64,000 bases of DNA from Azophilus sp965220835 (GTDB taxonomy: Bacteria; Pseudomonadota; Gammaproteobacteria; Pseudomonadales; Azotimanducaceae): the NCBI GenBank assembly GCA_965220835.1, contig OZ244842.1, positions 3,162,001 to 3,226,000 of the forward strand. Direction: 5' to 3'. Both the position numbers and the translations under genes were made by a program. The notes beneath the pieces are model-generated. The model did no database searches. It was given only the letters and a program-made list of their open reading frames with translations, and had not been told where the DNA came from. Shown here in pieces: positions 36,233-44,560 of this stretch (its first letter is position 1; each line of letters begins with the position of its first letter).

Positions 36233-36556
36233 AAGGTTTCCTCCCTAGTCGTGGCGCTCGCCGCGGGGCTGCCGGGTTGGGTGACCCGGTTCCGAACAAT
36301 CCCGCCGTCACATTGCCTTGTTCCTGCAAGCGACTGACGTCATCAAGGCGGGGCATCGACCGGTCAAATGCTCTATTCGGCCGATGCCCCAGTTTACGGG
36401 CAGGCTGCACGATCAGGCAATCCGCTGTGGCGGCTTAGGCTCATAACTGATTGGACAAGGCCGATCGATGACACAAGGCAGTCATTCTGGTAAAACGTCC
36501 GGAACAGGGAGGAGCCCGACACTAACGTCCAATATCTTCCTTTCAAGGAGGCCGTG
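36233..36556. other. Intergenic region, 324 bp, divergent promoters expected
   Basis: The gap separates the divergent amidohydrolase and selenoprotein genes and should hold both promoters. I see a GGGGCATCGACCGG/CGGCCGATGCCCC imperfect inverted repeat at about 36352-36391, but no convincing -35/-10 pairs. AAGGAGG at 36545-36551 is the ribosome site of the selenoprotein. Confidence 0.4.
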
Positions 36557-37165
36557 ATGAGACAGAGACTGAACCGACGCCATTGGTTGCGCGGGCTACG
36601 GCGTTGGCTGATTGCCGCAGCGCTGGCTGGCACCACCCAGATTGCGATCGCGGAATCAGAATACGCCGCCGCTTGGGGACCGAGCGTGGGCGCCATGGCG
36701 CCGTTGTTGGCGGCGACCGATCAAGAGGGTGAGCAGCAAGACCTGGGCACGTTGACGGGGGCCAATGGCTTGTTGTTCGTCTTCAATCGATCCGTGGACT
36801 GGTGACCCTTCTGCATTCGTCAGTTCGTGAAACTGAATGACATCAGAGACCAGTTCAAAGCGATCGGCGTGGAAGTCGTCGGCATGACCTATGACCCGCC
36901 GGAAGCCATCCGGGAATTCCATGAGAAATCGGAGATTGGGTATCCAGTTCTGCGCGACGTGGACCGCCAACACGTTGAAGCTTGGGGAATCCGCAACGAA
37001 GCCTATGGCGAAGGCACCTTTGCCTACGGCATTCCGCATCCTGGCGTGGCGCTGATTTCGCCGGACGGGGAAATCCTCGCCAAGTGGGCGGAACCGGGCT
37101 ACCGCTCGCGTGCGGACTGGTCCGAAGTCCTGGATGAGGTTCGCGCTATCGTGGGCGGCGATTAG
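36557..37165 (+). CDS. Exported redoxin selenoprotein with in-frame TGA (UxxC), AhpC/TSA-like
   Basis: Two frames in the same phase, 36557-36805 and 36806-37165, are separated only by a TGA at 36803-36805. The codons around it read SVDW-TGA-PFC. Redoxin/peroxiredoxin-like proteins of this family have DWCPFC here, so the TGA replaces the catalytic Cys as residue 83, giving a Sec-Pro-Phe-Cys centre. Reading through gives a full-length 202-residue protein ending GEILAKWAEPGY and an ordinary C terminus. A stem-loop of the right kind and distance follows. The ATG at 36557 has AAGGAGG 5 bases upstream; the GTG at 36554 is too close. An Arg-rich, possibly Tat-type signal (NRRHWLRGL) ends near A32, so the protein should be periplasmic. 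Alternative: a pseudogene or base error. Confidence 0.82.
36814..36839 (+). promoter_or_regulatory. Candidate bacterial SECIS element
   Basis: Immediately after the in-frame TGA, CATT (36814-36817) pairs with AATG (36836-36839) and CAGTT (36821-36825) pairs with AACTG (36831-36835). This gives a 9-bp stem with a 3-base bulge and a CGTGA loop (36826-36830). The loop is 20 bases from the TGA and has G at its second position. Both fit the published description of bacterial SECIS elements: a loop 16-37 bases from UGA with a G among its first two bases. It would bind SelB. Confidence 0.7.
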
Positions 37166-37188
37166 CCGCCCGTTCCACAGGGTCACGC

Positions 37189-37593
37189 GTGAGCAAGCTT
37201 CGAAAAGTCCTGAGCTGGGCCGGCATCGTTGTGCTGGGTCTTGTCAGCGGCGTGCTGGAAGACATCCTGTTCATCAGCATTCTGGTGCCTTACTTGCCCC
37301 CCAGCTGGGACCTGACGGGAAATCTCTTCTTTGTCTTCACCGTTCCGCTGGCCCAGCTTATGGTGCTGTCGATCACGGGAGCGCTTGCGTGGTTTTTCCT
37401 GGGATTACGGGAAACTCCGCGCCTCCTTACGTTCTGGGCTTGCTGGAGCGTGGCCCGCGCGGCCTTTCTGGTGCAGTTCAACAATCCCCTTGAAGACGTG
37501 TTGATCTACCTGCTTTGGATTGCGCTCTGGTGTGCGCTGATATGGCTTCTGGCCCGCTTCATGGGATCTCGTGATCCCGCTTCTCCCGGATAG
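37189..37593 (+). CDS. Small integral membrane protein, unknown function
   Basis: A 134-residue protein with four hydrophobic segments (about 8-30, 46-66, 76-94, 104-124) and a polar C terminus. It starts with GTG at 37189, 23 bp after the selenoprotein stop, with CAGGG upstream, so the two may be cotranscribed. I recognise no family. A strong terminator follows at 37631. A role connected with the redoxin (for example membrane electron supply) is possible, but there are no Cys pairs to support a DsbD-like function: the only Cys residues lie at W-A-C-W and W-C-A within helices. Confidence 0.7.
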   Translation: MSKLRKVLSWAGIVVLGLVSGVLEDILFISILVPYLPPSWDLTGNLFFVFTVPLAQLMVLSITGALAWFFLGLRETPRLLTFWACWSVARAAFLVQFNNPLEDVLIYLLWIALWCALIWLLARFMGSRDPASPG

Positions 37594-37623
37594 GCTAATC
37601 GCTCTGAACTTGTGCTGACATCC

Positions 37624-37653
37624 AAAAAAAGGGCGCCCGAAGGCGCCCTTTTT
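37624..37653. terminator. Bidirectional rho-independent terminator
   Basis: GGGCGCC (37631-37637) pairs perfectly with GGCGCCC (37642-37648) around a CGAA loop. It is flanked by seven A's upstream and five T's downstream, so it can stop transcription from both sides: the selenoprotein/membrane-protein transcript and the TonB receptor transcript. Confidence 0.93.
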
Positions 37654-37679
37654 GTTCGTGCCGCTTGGTTCAGCCGTTC

Positions 37680-40600
37680 CTATTGAAACGCCCCGAACTT
37701 GTACTGAACCTCAATTCCCCACCACCGAGGATTGGTCGGCTCGATCACGCGGCGGTAGCCTTGGGATTCGGGGTAGGTGAACTGATTGCGCACCCCAAGC
37801 TCGTCCGTGATGTTGTTCACGAAGCCAGCGACGTTCCACTGCTCGTTGGCGTTCGTCCAGCTTACCCGGGCGTCCCAGCGCAGGAAGGAGGGCGCTATCG
37901 CCAAGGGGTTGGCAGTGGTGGGCCGCCCTGCCGCTGGGAACTCGTCCGTCCAGGCGATGCTCGTCAGGTAAGTGATTTTGCCCCGATCGCCCAAGCTCTG
38001 GACGTACTCCGCCCAGCCGGTCGCCTTGTGCTTGGGCACGCGCGGCAGCGGCTGGCCGTCGATCAGCAGGTTGCGCTCGGCCACGGTGAAGATGCTGGCG
38101 GGCGTCATCGCGTTGTTGCCGTCAACCACGCCGCGAGTTCCGGTCGTTGGCTCCACCAACTCCTCGTTGTACTCGGCATCGGTGAAGCTGTAATTCGCGC
38201 CGAGGGTGAGGTTGTCCGTCACCAGCCACAGGCCTTCGAGCTCCATGCCGATGGTGCGCGCCGACGGGGCGTTCTGCACCGAAGTGCTGACGCCGGTGAA
38301 CGAGAAGGTGTCGAACTGCAAGTGGACGTCATCGTACTCGTAGAGGTAGGCGGAGGCGTTAAGCTGCACGGTGCCGTCGAACATCTGGCCCTTGTAGCCG
38401 AGTTCGTAAGCAATCAGGTCCTCTGGGTCATAGGTGGGAATGAAGGAAAAGTATCCCAGGTTGAAGCCACCCGCCCGGTAGCCGGTGGTGACCGAGAAGT
38501 AGATGAGGTCATCGTCGGTGGGCGTGAAGTCGATGTTGACCCGCCACGTGATCTCGTTGAAATCGTTGGTCATGGAGCGGTAGATCGACCGGGCGAAGGG
38601 AACGCCACGGAAGCGGACCTTGTCAAAGTCGGCGATGTTGCCGCTGGCGTCGATGCCTCCGGTGATGCCTTGGTTGTATTCGGCCAAGGAAACCGCGCCG
38701 TCGCCATCAATGTCTCCGCAAGCGTCGGCAGCCAGACCAGCGGCGGCGACATTGGTGACGCAGGTGGCGAGTGCCGTTGGGGATTCGTTGTAGAGGAACA
38801 GGTTCTCTTCCGCCTCCTTGTCATCCTCCGCGTAGCGCACGCCCAAGGTCAGGGCGAAAAGCTCGGTCATTTGCCACTCGCCCTGCAGGTAAACGGCCCA
38901 TGCCTTGGTACGGTTTTCGGTGTCCCAGATGAAGGTGGTGCCATCGGAAACCGGGCCGTGATCGACCCTTCCGCCGGTTGCGAAGGTGTCGCCAATCCAA
39001 GGATTGTCGGCGAAGTACACTTCATCAATGCTGGGATGGCTGAAGGATGGAATTGCCACTGCGCCAGCCAAGTTGGGAATGATGCCAGCCCGGCCCAAGT
39101 TACGCGCCGTTCGGTGATTGGTGGTTGTGTCTCCACCATTGAGCAGCCAAGCCGGAACCACCAAGGTTGCGTCGCCGCCCAGGTAGGCGGTCGCCCCCGC
39201 AACGCCGTAGTCTGCCGGCTCCGTGTACCTTGTCCAGCCATCCGGGGAGTAGAAGTCGAGCTGCTGGTCAATGTCGTTTTCGTAGTAGAAGTAGCCGCCC
39301 GTGAAGTTCAGGTCGTCGCCGATGTCCAGGAAAAACTGCACTTCGTGCTGAAAGTTCTCGTTTTCCTGGGCGGCGTAGAACTGCTGGTCCCTCGGCAGGC
39401 CGGTGCGGTCGTCATCCGTGGTGCGATCATAGAAGTAGTCCGTGTAGGCACCGATGTACTTGATGGTCAGGTTGTCCAGCAGATCCCAAGTGATGTTCAT
39501 GTAGGCCGCTTGGTGGTCGAAGAACTCGTCCTGAAGACCGCTTGTCCACGCGTCGAGGTCGCCGCTGTCCAAGTCCGGAATTTCGCGGCCGTTGCCAAGA
39601 TAGCTTTGCTCCGCCAGCGCTTGGGCGGCGGGGTCGAAGGCTGCCTGATAGGCGTAGTTGGGCCTTGCGAAGCCAGTGATGGTAGTGCCGTCCGGCGCGA
39701 TGCCGACGGGATCAACGCCACCGACGACAGGCTGCGCCCATCGGGTTTCCCCGTTGAGCGTGAAGCTGTAGTAAGGATTGTCGTCGTTGATGTAGGGCAC
39801 TAGACCCGTGGGCACGACGCAGTTTGGCGTTGAACGGTCGGTTGCGCTGGCGCACATGGGGGCATCCGCGGAATTCGGATTTGCTATGGGCCTCCAGCCT
39901 TGGACGGGGACGCTGACCCAACGCTTGCCGCCAGTTACCGGGTCCGGCATGCCGGCTTGCTCGCTGACCAGGATGGCCCCCGCGCCTTGGGCGCCGGACA
40001 TCATGCGGCGGTAGCTGCGCTCATTGCCCCGCACCAGGACATTGAAATTCTCCGCAACTTTCCATTCCAAGCTAAGAGAGTAGTTTTCGTCGCCATAGTT
40101 GTTGATGTCCGGGTTGCCGGGCTGCACGTCATTCATGAAGCCGTCCCGCGTGCGCTTCACGCCAGTCGCCCGGGCATTGAGCACATCCTTGATGATGGGG
40201 CCGGAGACAACGCCAAAAATCTCCTTGGTGTCGTAGCTGCCGTAGACGCCCCTGACCTCGCCTTCGAACTCATCAGTGGGCTTCTTGCTGTGGAAGTTAA
40301 CCGCACCGCCGACGCCGTTGCGGCCGTACAACGTGCCTTGCGGCCCGCGCAGCACTTCAATGCGTTCGATATCGAACAGCCCACCCTCGGTGGAGGCGAT
40401 GCCGAAGTCCTCCGAGTAGGCGCCATCGAAGTAAGTGGCTACGCCGGGGTCTCCGCCAAGCGCGCGGAAGAGCCGTCCGACCCCGCGAATGGAGAGGTCA
40501 TAAGGCTGGATGGTGGTGGCCGGCAGGTAGTTCTGCAGGTCTTCCTGGTTGCGCAGCCCGAAGTCCTCGATGAACTCGCCAGTGAAGGCGGTGATGGAAA

Positions 40601-40769
40601 TGGCGGTGTCCTGCACGGTGGACTCGCGCCGCTCGGCGGTGACGACAACCTCTTCGATTTGCCGCCCGGTGCGCTGGCCTTCGCCATCTTCGTCCGCCTC
40701 CTGGGCGAACGCGGCAACCGGAGCCATTAGCAGCCCCGCGACAATGCTGGAAAAAAGCGATCTCCTCAT
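37680..40769 (-). CDS. TonB-dependent outer membrane receptor with an EF-hand loop
   Basis: A 1029-residue receptor. The signal peptide ends near A22 (AAFA), the TonB box is EEVVVTA (39-45), and the plug contains VLRGPQGTLYGRNGVGGAVNF. The remainder is a 22-strand barrel ending YKFGAFQ. The family imports siderophores, B12, glycans or other large substrates using TonB energy. The plug sequence resembles the iron-complex/uncharacterised 'TonB-dependent receptor' group common in marine bacteria. Residues 686-697 (DIDGDGAVSLAE) form a perfect EF-hand calcium loop in an extracellular stretch with nearby Cys residues, a predicted Ca2+ site. No substrate genes are adjacent. Confidence 0.95.
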   Translation of the reverse strand: MRRSLFSSIVAGLLMAPVAAFAQEADEDGEGQRTGRQIEEVVVTAERRESTVQDTAISITAFTGEFIEDFGLRNQEDLQNYLPATTIQPYDLSIRGVGRLFRALGGDPGVATYFDGAYSEDFGIASTEGGLFDIERIEVLRGPQGTLYGRNGVGGAVNFHSKKPTDEFEGEVRGVYGSYDTKEIFGVVSGPIIKDVLNARATGVKRTRDGFMNDVQPGNPDINNYGDENYSLSLEWKVAENFNVLVRGNERSYRRMMSGAQGAGAILVSEQAGMPDPVTGGKRWVSVPVQGWRPIANPNSADAPMCASATDRSTPNCVVPTGLVPYINDDNPYYSFTLNGETRWAQPVVGGVDPVGIAPDGTTITGFARPNYAYQAAFDPAAQALAEQSYLGNGREIPDLDSGDLDAWTSGLQDEFFDHQAAYMNITWDLLDNLTIKYIGAYTDYFYDRTTDDDRTGLPRDQQFYAAQENENFQHEVQFFLDIGDDLNFTGGYFYYENDIDQQLDFYSPDGWTRYTEPADYGVAGATAYLGGDATLVVPAWLLNGGDTTTNHRTARNLGRAGIIPNLAGAVAIPSFSHPSIDEVYFADNPWIGDTFATGGRVDHGPVSDGTTFIWDTENRTKAWAVYLQGEWQMTELFALTLGVRYAEDDKEAEENLFLYNESPTALATCVTNVAAAGLAADACGDIDGDGAVSLAEYNQGITGGIDASGNIADFDKVRFRGVPFARSIYRSMTNDFNEITWRVNIDFTPTDDDLIYFSVTTGYRAGGFNLGYFSFIPTYDPEDLIAYELGYKGQMFDGTVQLNASAYLYEYDDVHLQFDTFSFTGVSTSVQNAPSARTIGMELEGLWLVTDNLTLGANYSFTDAEYNEELVEPTTGTRGVVDGNNAMTPASIFTVAERNLLIDGQPLPRVPKHKATGWAEYVQSLGDRGKITYLTSIAWTDEFPAAGRPTTANPLAIAPSFLRWDARVSWTNANEQWNVAGFVNNITDELGVRNQFTYPESQGYRRVIEPTNPRWWGIEVQYKFGAFQ
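38679..38714 (-). other. EF-hand calcium-binding loop within the TonB receptor
   Basis: The twelve codons read D-I-D-G-D-G-A-V-S-L-A-E, with ligands at loop positions 1, 3, 5, 7 (backbone), 9 and 12, as in canonical EF-hands. Two Cys residues precede it (TCVTN and ACGD), so the loop may be pinned by a disulfide on the cell surface. Confidence 0.75.
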
Positions 40770-40816
40770 AGGTCATTCCCTCCCTTAACAAGGAAAAACT
40801 TGTTGCTTCCCGAACT

Positions 40817-40841
40817 GGCCGTGCAGGAAAGAAGCACGGCC
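40817..40841 (-). promoter_or_regulatory. Stem-loop in the 5' leader of the TonB receptor gene
   Basis: GGCCGTGC (40817-40824) and GCACGGCC (40834-40841) form a perfect 8-bp stem with a 9-base loop, about 50 bases before the start codon and downstream of the predicted promoter. It may affect mRNA stability or translation. There is no T run, so it is not an intrinsic terminator, and it matches no riboswitch I know. Confidence 0.5.
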
Positions 40842-40860
40842 TACCCCATTGAGGGAGCCA

Positions 40861-40889
40861 ACTCTAGCCATGTAACAACTGTATTTCAA
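40861..40889 (-). promoter_or_regulatory. Predicted sigma-70 promoter of the TonB receptor gene
   Basis: On the minus strand TTGAAA (40884-40889) and TAGAGT (40861-40866) are separated by 17 bases, matching the sigma-70 consensus at five and four of six positions. Transcription would start near 40853, giving an 80-base leader. No Fur box is obvious. Confidence 0.5.
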
Positions 40890-41107
40890 CGTGTTTCTCG
40901 TGCCCAGGCCCCAAGCGCGTTTGCCCTTCCGGCAGGGCCGGGGCAATTGCGCGGCGCACAGCTCAGTGGTCGGACGAGGCTTACTCTTCTGGACGTTGGG
41001 CACAGGCAAAGGCCTTTCATCTGTCCATCCGGTGTCCATCCGGCGCAGACTGGTGTTGAGGCTGAGGCTGGAGAAAGACCAACAAGGGCACCGCTGCCCT
41101 GCTTTGT
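40890..41107. other. Rest of the gap between the TonB receptor and AI-2E genes
   Basis: Together with the leader and promoter this makes a 338-bp non-coding gap. I see no gene or clear repeat. A short CCGGTGTCCATCCGG palindrome-like stretch occurs near 41028-41042. Confidence 0.35.
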
Positions 41108-42196
41108 TCAAGGCGGTGGCGGGCTGTCAGCTTCTACCACGCCCATCTCTCGCGGCCAGGCGTTGATGATGGCTTTGACCAGCGTGGCCAAGGGGATGGC
41201 GAAGAACACGCCCCACAAGCCCCACAAGCCGCCGAAGGCCAGCACGGCAACGATGATGGTGATGGGGTGCAGGTCCACGGCTTCGGAGAACAGCAGCGGC
41301 ACCAGCACGTTGCCGTCCAAAGCTTGGATGATGCCGTAGGCGGCCATGACGTAGGCCAGATCCCAAGACCAGCCGAACTGAATGATGCCCACCAAGGCCA
41401 CCGGAATGGTGACCACGGCGGCACCGACGAAGGGAATCAGCACTGAGACGCCCACCAGCACGCCTAACAGAGCAGCGTAGTTCAGGCCGAGCAGGGTGAA
41501 GGTGACGAAGGTGACGGAGCCGACGATCAGGATTTCGATGAACTTGCCGCGCACGTAGTTGGCCAGTTGCTGGTTCATCTCCTCGCCAACGCGCTGGATG
41601 AGGGAGCGCTTACGGGGCAGTGCGGAGAGCAACCAGCCCATGATCCGGCGCCGGTCTTTGAGGAAAAAGAACACCGAGATGGGCACCAGCACCAAGTAGA
41701 TGAGGATGCCCAGCATGGAGGACAGGTTGGCCACCAGGGCTTCCAGAGCCGATGCGCCGATGCTGCCGACTTGGCGGGTGGCCGCCTCCAGCCACTGGGT
41801 GAGCTGGGCCTCGGTGAGCAGTTCGGGGAAGGCTTGCGCAAGATCGCCAGCCGCTTCCCGCCAGCGGCCGACGAGACCCGGCAGGGCCTCCACCAAGGCA
41901 CGCAGCTGCTGCCAGACCAGTGGCGCGACGAACAGCGCCAGCCCAGTCAGCGCACCGACGAAGAGCAGGAAGGCCAACCAGACCGCAACCGCCTCCGGCA
42001 CCCGCCAACCAACGAGCTGCTTAACCAACCCCTGCAGCAGGAACGCCAGCACCAAGCCAGTGAGCACCGGGGCCAGCACACCGCCCAGAGTGAACAGCAC
42101 GAGAAAACCCACCACCAACAGGGCGACTAGGTAGATGGCCTCCTCGTTGGAGAAGTAGCGGTTGACCCAGTCGCTGATGATCTCCAAAAAACGCAA
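41108..42196 (-). CDS. AI-2E/PerM-family inner-membrane transporter
   Basis: A membrane protein with about seven to eight helices. The central amphipathic region (EALPGLVGRWREAAGDL) and the conserved PFVGAAVVTIPVALVG...DGNVLVPLLFSEAVDLHP segment are typical of the AI-2E transporter superfamily (PerM, TqsA and related Na+/H+-linked exporters). The frame is open to an ATG at 42283, but its first 29 residues (rich in N, C and P) do not look native. A TTG at 42196 just before FLEIISDWVNRYF, with AGGA upstream, is my choice, giving 362 residues. Substrate unknown; the autoinducer name is historical. Confidence 0.85.
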   Translation of the reverse strand: MRFLEIISDWVNRYFSNEEAIYLVALLVVGFLVLFTLGGVLAPVLTGLVLAFLLQGLVKQLVGWRVPEAVAVWLAFLLFVGALTGLALFVAPLVWQQLRALVEALPGLVGRWREAAGDLAQAFPELLTEAQLTQWLEAATRQVGSIGASALEALVANLSSMLGILIYLVLVPISVFFFLKDRRRIMGWLLSALPRKRSLIQRVGEEMNQQLANYVRGKFIEILIVGSVTFVTFTLLGLNYAALLGVLVGVSVLIPFVGAAVVTIPVALVGIIQFGWSWDLAYVMAAYGIIQALDGNVLVPLLFSEAVDLHPITIIVAVLAFGGLWGLWGVFFAIPLATLVKAIINAWPREMGVVEADSPPPP

Positions 42197-42427
42197 TTCG
42201 CTGTCCTGACGATTGAGCGGTGCGGCGAAGGTTTGCCCATTGCCTGAGCAGTTGCAAGCTCCCGGGAACCAATTTGAGGGCAAGATGCCCTCGCTCCGGG
42301 TTTCGGCCGACTCGCAAGGAGCCGCGCGTTAGCGAAACGTCAATGCAAGCCGAGCGCACCGACGGCGCGCGTTCGCGCCCTCTCGCCCTCAACGGGGCGA
42401 TTGGAACGCGCTTCCCATTGCATAGAG

Positions 42428-42540
42428 CGAATGGGCGTGCGGTGCGGGCATCCGGCACAGTTGAGGCTCCTCGGCGCCCTCAAACTCCACCAAAGCGCAC
42501 CCGCCTGGCGTGCCGGATGCCCGCACCGCACGCCCATTCG
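42428..42540. repeat. 113-bp inverted-repeat element, copy A
   Basis: Two perfect 31-base arms, 42428-42458 and 42510-42540, face each other across a 51-base spacer. The arm core is GTGCGGGCATCCGGCAC. A second copy with the same arm core, the same spacer length and a homologous spacer lies at 55034-55148 in the opposite orientation. The spacer conservation marks it as a mobile or selected element rather than a simple terminator. Confidence 0.85.
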
Positions 42541-42567
42541 CGGCGCCCGAGCCGAAGCGACGACAGC

Positions 42568-44541
42568 TCAACCGGTCAGGGCCGCGTACACCTTGGTCAG
42601 GGCTTCGGGCAGGTCCTCCACTTCCTCGATCACCGCGTAGCGGGCTTGGGGGCACATGCGCTTCAAGTAGTCGTGGCCGGAGCGGTCCACTGTCACGCAG
42701 AAGGTTTCGATGCCCTTGCTCGCGGCTTCGGCGAGCGCCTTGGTGGTGTCGTGCAGGCCGTACTCGTGGTCGCCGCGCACTGGGCCGTAGTCGCAGTCCT
42801 GCGGGAAGCCGTCGCTGATGATGAGCAGCACCTTCAGGGCGTTGCCCGAGTCGTTGAGCTTGCGGATGGCGTGACGAATGGCCGGCCCCATGCGCGTGCT
42901 GCGCTTGGGCTGCATGGCGGCGATGGCGGCCAACGTGCGGGCGTTGAGGGTCTGGCGCAGGTCCTTGGCGACGTAGAACTCCACGCAGTCGTGCCCGTGC
43001 CCGGAGAAGCCGTAGATGCCATAGCTGTCGCCCAACCGTTCCAGGGCCGCGGCGAGGATGGCGGCCGCTTCCTTCTGCACGTCGATGATGCGCCGCTTGG
43101 GCGGCGCGGGCGACTCGCTGACGCCAGACCAAAGGCTGTTGTCGTCATCAAAGGGGTCGCGCAAGTTGGGTGTCGGGCCATCCCCAGCGCCGGCCGAGCC
43201 GGACGTTGCTTCGGGCAGCGGCGGGTCCGCTTCCACCGGGTCGTCGGTGGAGGCTGAAAGGTCCACCAGCAGCGCGGCGCAGACGTCGCGATGCACTTTC
43301 TCCCGGCGGCTGTAGAGCCGCTCGCTGGGCGAATGGCCCGCTCGCAAGTCCTGGCGGGCAGCGACCACGGCGTTAAGGTCGATTTCATCGCCGTCCGGCA
43401 AGCCCCAGCAACGGCGGTAGCCTTGGGGCTTGATCTGCTCCAGGGGCTGCTGGGCTTGTCGGCGCCAAGCGTTGATGGCCTGGCGGATAGCGTCCACATC
43501 CGCATCGTCTTGGGGACTCAGGGCTTGCTCAAACAGACGGCACCAATTGCGGCGGTAGCCGTGGCGGTGGCAGTCCCACTCGTCGTACCGGTAGCTGCGC
43601 ACGCCGGCATGCTCATCGCCCAAGGCGTCGCGCACTGCGGAGCGTTCCAAGCCGATGCGCCGCGCCAGCTGGTCCCGCTCGGCCTTGATGCGCTTGATGT
43701 CCAGTTCGTCCTCGCGAATCTCTCCGCCGCCGCCCTCGGTGCGCGAGGCCTCCAACTGCTCGCTCTCCAACATCTCCACGGCCAGCAGGTGGCCGTCCGC
43801 TTGGCGCAACTCTTCCTCCCAATCCTCAAGGCGCGCTTCCCGTTCAGCCCAATCGGCAAAGGTGGCGTCCAGTGTCAGTTCATCCCCCAACGCCTCGCCC
43901 GGCTCCGCGCCGAGCAAGACCAACGCATGCTGGGTGGCGGCTGCGGCGTCGTAGATGTCCGCCCCGGCTGCCTGCAGGCCCTGGGCCAAGGGATGCAGGA
44001 CCTGGCTCATGGCATCGGTGGCGGGCCGGGCGAGCTGAAAGCCCAACAGCGACTGCGCCGCCGGGCCACCGGCCAACCCCGAGCGCTGCAGGTAGCGGTG
44101 GCAAGCGTCCAGGTGGGGCTTGATGCCGGGATAGGCGCGGCACATGGCCGCGTCGATGCGAACGCGCTCGAAGGCCTCGAACAGTTCGGCGGCAAGCGCC
44201 GGGTTGGGGAAGTGATGGTAGAACAGCCAGCGGTCGCTGGGGCGGGACTGCGCTTGGGGTTTCGGCATCCGGTTCAACGACGGCAGGCACGCATAAGCCG
44301 TGCTCAATTGAAAGCCAATGCCGCCGAACTCCCGCCGGGCGATCTGCTGCAGGGCCAGCGCCCGGTAGATGCCCGGTTCATCCGCGTCGATGGCTTCGGG
44401 CAGATAGAGGGTGTCCCGTGCTTGCACGGCCTCGGCGGGGCCAGCGTTCAAGTCCTCGCTGGGCTTGATGTGCAGGTAGGCCCCGTTCATGCCCTCCGCG
44501 AACAGCGCCAAGGGCTGCTCAACATCGGCCAAGGCGATCAT
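42568..44541 (-). CDS. CbbO/NorD-type VWA-domain protein
   Basis: A 657-residue cytosolic protein ending in a von Willebrand A domain with the metal site DLSAST (427-432, MIDAS) and LLIISDGFPQD. The long helical N-terminal region is typical of CbbO/NorD proteins. These work with a MoxR-class AAA+ partner, here 19 bp upstream, as metal-insertion or remodelling chaperones (Rubisco activation with CbbQ, nitric oxide reductase maturation with NorQ). ATG at 44541 is used; an upstream extension overlaps the partner's coding sequence. No Rubisco or nor genes are nearby, so the target is unknown. Confidence 0.88.
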   Translation of the reverse strand: MIALADVEQPLALFAEGMNGAYLHIKPSEDLNAGPAEAVQARDTLYLPEAIDADEPGIYRALALQQIARREFGGIGFQLSTAYACLPSLNRMPKPQAQSRPSDRWLFYHHFPNPALAAELFEAFERVRIDAAMCRAYPGIKPHLDACHRYLQRSGLAGGPAAQSLLGFQLARPATDAMSQVLHPLAQGLQAAGADIYDAAAATQHALVLLGAEPGEALGDELTLDATFADWAEREARLEDWEEELRQADGHLLAVEMLESEQLEASRTEGGGGEIREDELDIKRIKAERDQLARRIGLERSAVRDALGDEHAGVRSYRYDEWDCHRHGYRRNWCRLFEQALSPQDDADVDAIRQAINAWRRQAQQPLEQIKPQGYRRCWGLPDGDEIDLNAVVAARQDLRAGHSPSERLYSRREKVHRDVCAALLVDLSASTDDPVEADPPLPEATSGSAGAGDGPTPNLRDPFDDDNSLWSGVSESPAPPKRRIIDVQKEAAAILAAALERLGDSYGIYGFSGHGHDCVEFYVAKDLRQTLNARTLAAIAAMQPKRSTRMGPAIRHAIRKLNDSGNALKVLLIISDGFPQDCDYGPVRGDHEYGLHDTTKALAEAASKGIETFCVTVDRSGHDYLKRMCPQARYAVIEEVEDLPEALTKVYAALTG

Positions 44542-44560
44542 GCGAGAGTGTCCCGTCCGG

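Noticed and set aside
37665..39803. A 712-codon open frame on the + strand
   Set aside because: It lies entirely antisense to the TonB receptor, whose plug and barrel motifs are unmistakable. Its composition (rich in V, G, R, Q) is typical of a GC-rich shadow frame.
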